The translations under genes were made by a program, and so were the position numbers. From Niameybacter massiliensis (GTDB taxonomy: Bacteria; Bacillota; Clostridia; Lachnospirales; Cellulosilyticaceae), in assembly GCF_001282685.1 (NCBI RefSeq), contig NZ_LN875035.1, forward strand, positions 3,104,411 through 3,168,410: a stretch of 64,000 nucleotides of DNA, given 5' to 3'. Under the pieces are notes generated by a model. The model saw only the letters and a program-made list of their open reading frames with translations. It did no database searches and was not told where the DNA came from. The first letter of the stretch is position 1. Each line of letters begins with the position of its first letter. This document shows, piece by piece, positions 59,898 to 64,000 of this stretch.

Positions 59898-60970
59898 TAG
59901 CACCCCTCCTTTTGTTTTTTCTTATTAAATTTTGTCTTTAAGTTTTTAAAGAAAGAGGCGATGCCTTCCCAAGTAAATTCATTTTGCCCCATGATCCCCT
60001 TACGGTAATACAGTACAACCAACATTAAGATAACAGAGAAGACAACCATTCTAAGTCCTGGCCTAAAGAGAGGAATGCTAACGCCAAATAAGGTTGCTGG
60101 TTCATCTAAGAACCTTAACCATTCTAGCCCTGCTGTTACAAGAAAAGCCGAAATAACTGTTCCCGAAATACTGCCCATTCCCCCTAATACAATAATCAAC
60201 AAGAAGTTGTAAGTAAGGGTGAAATAAAATTGCTTTGGATCTACTGTTCCAAGTAATGCCGCAAATAACCCTCCACCAATACCTGCCATAAATCCACTAA
60301 TAATAAAAGAGAGCATCTTGTGCTTAAAAAGAGAGATGCCCATAGCTTCTGCTGCTACTTCATCTTCCCTTATAGATTTAAATGCTCTACCATAGCTAGA
60401 ACGAATGAGTAAGAACATGAAGATAATAGAAAGCAGCATAATCCCAAATGTCCACCACATGCTTGTAATGGTTGGGATATTTTTAATTCCTAATGCACCA
60501 TTTGTAATCGTCTGTAAGTTAGTAAATACAATACGTATAATCTCTGAAAAGCCCAATGTAGCAATCGCTAGGTAATCCCCTTTTAACCTAAGGACTGGTG
60601 CCCCTATTAAAAAGGCAAAAAAGGCTGCTACAAGTCCTCCAAGTAGCAAAGCCACTACAAAAGGAAGTTGAATGTTGGCAATAGCTGGATGCATCGGTTC
60701 TAAGTAATAAACCATTTCACGCTCTGCTAAGGGTACTGTAAAAATCCCTACACAATAAGCACCAATGGCCATAAAGCCTGCTTGCCCTAGTGAAAAAAGC
60801 CCTGTAAATCCATTAATCAAGTTCATAGATAACCCAAGTATGGTGTAGATGGCACATAAGTTAAGAATACGTTTTAAATAGCTATCAAAAAAGATATTGC
60901 CCAATGCAACGAAGATGCCCAGCACGATTATCGCCCCTAAAGTGAGCATCATTTTTTTCTTCTTCGTCAT
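59897..60970 (-). CDS. livM: Branched-chain amino acid ABC permease LivM
   Basis: 357 residues with about nine to ten membrane segments. LCAIYTILGLSMNLINGFTG then LFSLGQAGFMAIGAY, LKGDYLAIATLGFSEIIRI and IREDEVAAEAMGI are diagnostic for LivM. RBS AGAAGG; it starts 3 bp after livH. Confidence 0.95.
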   Translation of the reverse strand: MTKKKKMMLTLGAIIVLGIFVALGNIFFDSYLKRILNLCAIYTILGLSMNLINGFTGLFSLGQAGFMAIGAYCVGIFTVPLAEREMVYYLEPMHPAIANIQLPFVVALLLGGLVAAFFAFLIGAPVLRLKGDYLAIATLGFSEIIRIVFTNLQTITNGALGIKNIPTITSMWWTFGIMLLSIIFMFLLIRSSYGRAFKSIREDEVAAEAMGISLFKHKMLSFIISGFMAGIGGGLFAALLGTVDPKQFYFTLTYNFLLIIVLGGMGSISGTVISAFLVTAGLEWLRFLDEPATLFGVSIPLFRPGLRMVVFSVILMLVVLYYRKGIMGQNEFTWEGIASFFKNLKTKFNKKKQKEGC

Positions 60971-60973
60971 CTT

Positions 60974-61864
60974 TTACACCTTCTCTATAACTTTCTCACC
61001 CATTAAACCACTAGGCCTTACAAGTAAAATAATGATAAGAAGTACAAAGGCAATAGCATCTCTATATCCTGTTAAACTGGTAAAACAAGCAACTAAAAGG
61101 ACTTCTACAAGTCCTAATATAAAACCACCAATAACAGCTCCTTTCACATTACCAATACCACCAATAACGGCTGCTATAAAGCATTTAAGCCCAGGCATAA
61201 CCCCCATCATTGGCTGAACTTGTGGGTATTTCATCCCCCATAAGATAGCACCAATAGCTGCAAGCCCTGACCCTATAGCAAAGGTTGCTCCAATAACTTT
61301 ATTAATCTCTATCCCCATAACCTTTGCGATCTCATGATCTTTAGATACTGCACGCATTGCCATTCCTAACTTGGTCTTATTAATAATAAGTAATAATAGC
61401 CCTAATAAAACTAAGGTCACTATAGGTACAACGATCATCAACGGTTGAATACTTACACCACCTATTGCTATAGGTGTGGTCATAAACGTAAACTCTGGAA
61501 AGGCTTTGGGCTTACCTGAAAACAAGAAGGTCGCTAAGTTCTCTAAGAAGAATGATACCCCTATGGCAGAAATCAAAATAGAAGACTTAGGTGCATCCCT
61601 TAAAGGCCTATAAGCTGCCTTTTCTACTAAAGCACCTAGTATTACTGTACATATTACAACCAGTATAATGGCTATGTACCAAGGAACATGAAAAACAGTA
61701 ATACCGAAAAAAGCAAAGTAAGCTGACATCATAAAAATATCACCATGTGCAAAATTAATCAGTCTCAAAATCCCATAAACCATTGTATAACCAATGGCAA
61801 TTAAGGCATATAAACTTCCTAACGAAATACCATTTGCTAGATGTTGCATCCACGTACTTAACAT
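60974..61864 (-). CDS. livH: Branched-chain amino acid ABC permease LivH
   Basis: 296 residues from the ATG at 61864 with GGAGG upstream; eight extra codons in the frame lack an RBS. NGISLGSLYALIAIGYTMVY, LINFAHGDIFM, VSKDHEIAKVMGIEINKVIG and IGGIGNVKGAVIGGFILGLV are typical of LivH. A stem-loop separates it from livJ. Confidence 0.95.
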   Translation of the reverse strand: MLSTWMQHLANGISLGSLYALIAIGYTMVYGILRLINFAHGDIFMMSAYFAFFGITVFHVPWYIAIILVVICTVILGALVEKAAYRPLRDAPKSSILISAIGVSFFLENLATFLFSGKPKAFPEFTFMTTPIAIGGVSIQPLMIVVPIVTLVLLGLLLLIINKTKLGMAMRAVSKDHEIAKVMGIEINKVIGATFAIGSGLAAIGAILWGMKYPQVQPMMGVMPGLKCFIAAVIGGIGNVKGAVIGGFILGLVEVLLVACFTSLTGYRDAIAFVLLIIILLVRPSGLMGEKVIEKV

Positions 61865-61963
61865 ATCATGCCTCCTTTTTCTATACATACCTTACAACTG
61901 CTTCTCTTTTGTTAAGTACACCTTGGAATACACTCTCCTACGGCTTCTTCCGAATATTTTAGA

Positions 61964-62003
61964 AGGGGTTAGCCATTAGATGCCCCCGGCAAGGCTAACC
62001 CCT
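61964..62003 (-). terminator. Stem-loop between livJ and livH
   Basis: AGGGGTTAGCC and GGCTAACCCCT form a perfect 11-bp stem. There is little U-tract, so it more likely permits partial readthrough or protects the livJ mRNA 3' end, giving more binding protein than permease. Confidence 0.65.
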
Positions 62004-62035
62004 CTATCCCTACTATTTACCTCTTACTTACTTAT

Positions 62036-63211
62036 CTATTCCTTAATAACAACTGTGTCAGAGTAGACAAACTTACCATTCTCTACTTTTTTGATAATCG
62101 CCATATTCTTATCTGCATCGCCTTCTTCGTTAATGGTAATCATACCGGTTACCCCTTCAAAGTTTGCTGTTTTTGCAAGTTCGTCACGGATTGCTTTCGG
62201 GTCACTACTACCTGCACGTTCAATAGCATCTAAAATAAGAATATAAGCATCATAGCCTAATGCACTTACAGCTGGAACACTTTCTCTATCTGGGTATTCA
62301 GCTTTGTATGCTTCTACAAACTTTTTAGCTTCATCTGTAGCAGGTGCTGTATCATCAAAGAATGTAGAAAGAACAACTCCTTCAACTTCTTTGCCACCTA
62401 CTTCAATAAACTCATTTGTTTCCCAAGTATCTCCCCCTACAAAAGGTACGGTCATTCCTAAGTTACGTGCTTGCTTAATAATAAGTGCTGATTCTGTAAA
62501 GTTACCTGGAGCAAAGACTACATCTGGATTTGCTTCTTTGATATTAGTTAAGATACCAGAGAAGTCTTGGTCATTTGTATTGTAGTTACCCGTTGTAATA
62601 ATACAATTAGGATCACCTGTTAGTTGGGTAAAGGCATCGACGAAGAATTTTGCAAGACCTACTGCATAGTCATTAGATACTTCTTGAATGATTGCAGCTT
62701 TTCTATAACCTTGTTGGTAGCAGTAGTTTGCCATAACTGTTCCTTGGAATGGGTCTAAGAAACATACACGGAAATAGTATGGATTATCCTTTGTTACAAG
62801 TGGATTGGTACAAGATGCACCTACTGCTGGCACTTGATTAGATTTGACAATATTTCCTGCTGCAATAGAAAAGCTAGATCCCCAAGAACCAATAATAGCT
62901 GATACTTTATCTTTTTCGATCAAACGTGCAGCTGCTGTTGTTGCTTCTGCTTTATCTGACTTATTATCCGCAATGACTAATTCTACTTTCTTCCCTAACA
63001 CTTCTGGATAAAGTTTATTGGCAATCTTCATTCCTTCAACTTCTAATTCTCCACCTGCTGCATTAGCACCTGTTAATGGCTCAAACACCCCAATTTTAAT
63101 AACATCCCCACTACTACTTGAGCTTCCCGTACCGCCTCCTGTACTATTGCAACCGGCTAACGATGTCATGAGCATCAGCCCACATACTATAAGACTCATC
63201 AATTTTTTCAT
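62036..63211 (-). CDS. livJ: Branched-chain amino acid substrate-binding lipoprotein LivJ/LivK
   Basis: 391 residues from the ATG at 63211 with AGGGGAG upstream. Lipobox SLAGC (Cys21), a Ser/Gly-rich linker, then a type I periplasmic-binding fold: IKIGVFEPLTGANAAGGELE, VELVIADNKSDKAEATTAAA, IIGSWGSSFSIAAGNI and ALGYDAYILILDAIERAG. First gene of the liv operon; other small ligands are possible but the full LivHMGF set supports amino acids. Confidence 0.93.
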   Translation of the reverse strand: MKKLMSLIVCGLMLMTSLAGCNSTGGGTGSSSSSGDVIKIGVFEPLTGANAAGGELEVEGMKIANKLYPEVLGKKVELVIADNKSDKAEATTAAARLIEKDKVSAIIGSWGSSFSIAAGNIVKSNQVPAVGASCTNPLVTKDNPYYFRVCFLDPFQGTVMANYCYQQGYRKAAIIQEVSNDYAVGLAKFFVDAFTQLTGDPNCIITTGNYNTNDQDFSGILTNIKEANPDVVFAPGNFTESALIIKQARNLGMTVPFVGGDTWETNEFIEVGGKEVEGVVLSTFFDDTAPATDEAKKFVEAYKAEYPDRESVPAVSALGYDAYILILDAIERAGSSDPKAIRDELAKTANFEGVTGMITINEEGDADKNMAIIKKVENGKFVYSDTVVIKE

Positions 63212-63330
63212 AATTAAACTCCCCTTACTACACATTATTGTTCTATAAATATTCACATGTCCTGTTGAATATGCAATATCATACATCCTTTATGGCCATA
63301 AAAGTCATATAAATACAATTATTCTTGTTT

Positions 63331-63345
63331 ACTTTCTAGAAAACT
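63331..63345. promoter_or_regulatory. CodY-box-like palindrome upstream of livJ
   Basis: ACTTTCTAGAAAACT matches the CodY consensus AATTTTCWGAAAATT at 11 of 15 positions and contains the perfect core TTTCTAGAAA. It lies 120 bp upstream of livJ and 59 bp upstream of the FUSC gene. CodY control of branched-chain amino acid uptake is well known. Confidence 0.4.
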
Positions 63346-63403
63346 ATATTATAATAATAGGCGAGAATAAGAATGAATTTTGATAGTTAGAGGTTTAGTA
63401 GAA

Positions 63404-63958
63404 ATGAAATATCGTTTTAAAATCGGAATGCGTACTATAAAGACATTGCTCGCTGTTGCTATTTGTATTATCTCTTTAGCATTTATGGGCGTTCCAGATC
63501 CATTCTTTGCATGTATTGCAACAATCTTTGTTATCCAAGGGGATAAAGATGGATCCGTTCAAAATGCTAAAAATCGTGTTTGGGGAACTCTTTTTGGAAG
63601 TATTATTTCTAATATTGTCTTCCTTTGCTTAAGTTTTTTACCTTATAATGCTTATGTTCAAGCCCTTGCAGCTTGTTTAAGTATCTTTTTACTGATTCAA
63701 ATTGCATTATACTTCAAAAAACCTGCTGCTATTTTCCCTGGATGTATTGTTATTTGTGCAATTCTTTGTACAACAACTAATATCCAAATGCCATTTATTT
63801 ATGGTATCAAACGTACTGCATATACACTCTATGGAGCCATTGTTGGGCTTGTAGTTAACTTATATGTATACCCTCATCACCTTCACAAGCAAAGTATCAT
63901 TTGTGATGATGAGGACGAATTAGAAAATGACAAAAGAGTAGATTCAAGTCCAACTTGA
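63404..63958 (+). CDS. FUSC/aromatic-acid-exporter-family membrane protein
   Basis: 184 residues from the ATG at 63404. Five to six hydrophobic segments with FKIGMRTIKTLLAVAICIIS, KDGSVQNAKNRVWGTLFGSI and IKRTAYTLYGAIVGLVVNLY, the conserved halves of the FUSC (ArAE) domain. The hydrophilic cytoplasmic C-terminal domain of longer members is missing, so it may work as an oligomer. Divergent from livJ, with a terminator overlapping its last codons. Confidence 0.85.
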   Translation: MKYRFKIGMRTIKTLLAVAICIISLAFMGVPDPFFACIATIFVIQGDKDGSVQNAKNRVWGTLFGSIISNIVFLCLSFLPYNAYVQALAACLSIFLLIQIALYFKKPAAIFPGCIVICAILCTTTNIQMPFIYGIKRTAYTLYGAIVGLVVNLYVYPHHLHKQSIICDDEDELENDKRVDSSPT

Positions 63959-63973
63959 ATCTACTCTTTTGTC
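63929..63973 (+). terminator. Terminator overlapping the FUSC stop codon
   Basis: GACAAAAGAGTAGATTCAAG and its reverse complement form a 20-bp perfect stem with a 5-nt loop; the stop codon at 63956-63958 lies within it. The final codons are thus constrained by the RNA structure. Confidence 0.88.
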
Positions 63974-64000
63974 TATATATTTCATTTCTTTTTCGACCTC

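Overview
The window is AT-rich, densely coding DNA from a low-GC Gram-positive anaerobe, most likely a Clostridia member near Lachnospirales. The evidence is strong Shine-Dalgarno sites, intrinsic terminators at most operon ends, lysine and c-di-GMP-I riboswitches of clostridial type, an SLH-domain protein, two Fe-type alcohol dehydrogenases, and many two-component and ABC systems. A large modular chitinase would fit a polysaccharide degrader such as Cellulosilyticum, but that genus is inference. I see no rRNA, tRNA, CRISPR array, insertion sequence or phage.

Layout. 1-4.3 kb: OmpR-type response regulator, histidine kinase and MacB/FtsX-type ABC transporter (permease cut by the left edge). 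4.4-6.4 kb: NhaC-family transporter behind a lysine riboswitch. 6.4-10 kb: GGDEF remnant, fucO-type alcohol dehydrogenase with a TetR regulator, peptide deformylase paralogue. 10-16 kb: metallo-beta-lactamase-fold alkylsulfatase-like enzyme, triple-PepSY protein with its two-component system, SLH protein. 16-19 kb: ABC-F protein behind a consensus promoter, a six-codon leader ORF and a terminator, then a TVP38 membrane protein. 19.2-27.8 kb: 1466-residue double-GH18 chitinase behind a c-di-GMP-I riboswitch, divergent LytTR/GHKL two-component pair, Pro-rich secreted protein. 28-33.5 kb: AraC-aminoglycoside-phosphotransferase-like fusion, nucleotidyltransferase-like protein, and an alcohol dehydrogenase/acetyltransferase/cyclophilin-like lipoprotein operon divergent from LysR. 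33.5-40 kb: GLUG/coiled-coil membrane protein with an MMPL transporter and divergent TetR. 40-44 kb: Spx/ArsC protein, tiny membrane peptide, ECF sigma/anti-sigma operon with a 37-residue peptide and lipoprotein, HAD phosphatase. 44-50.4 kb: decayed GH3 gene, MATE pump with MarR, MerR-controlled ferredoxin-nitroreductase, HIT protein, decayed GNAT gene. 50.7-58.2 kb: sce7726 protein, RlmH, GH25 lysozyme, heterodimeric ABC exporter with a ~420-nt leader. 58.4-64 kb: livJHMGF and an FUSC-like protein.

The main theme is conditional control of transport and envelope genes. Two likely antibiotic-defence units (ABC-F protein; heterodimeric ABC exporter) each have a sigma-A promoter, short leader ORF(s) and an intrinsic terminator before the gene, which fits ribosome-mediated attenuation. 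Two metabolite riboswitches control a predicted lysine transporter and the chitinase. Three efflux or redox units carry local regulators with visible operators (MarR-MATE, TetR-MMPL, MerR-nitroreductase). Accessory stretches between these units hold decayed genes (GGDEF, GH3, GNAT, an unknown gene and a paralogue fragment). Start codons were moved from the longest reading frame wherever a good ribosome-binding site supports a downstream start.
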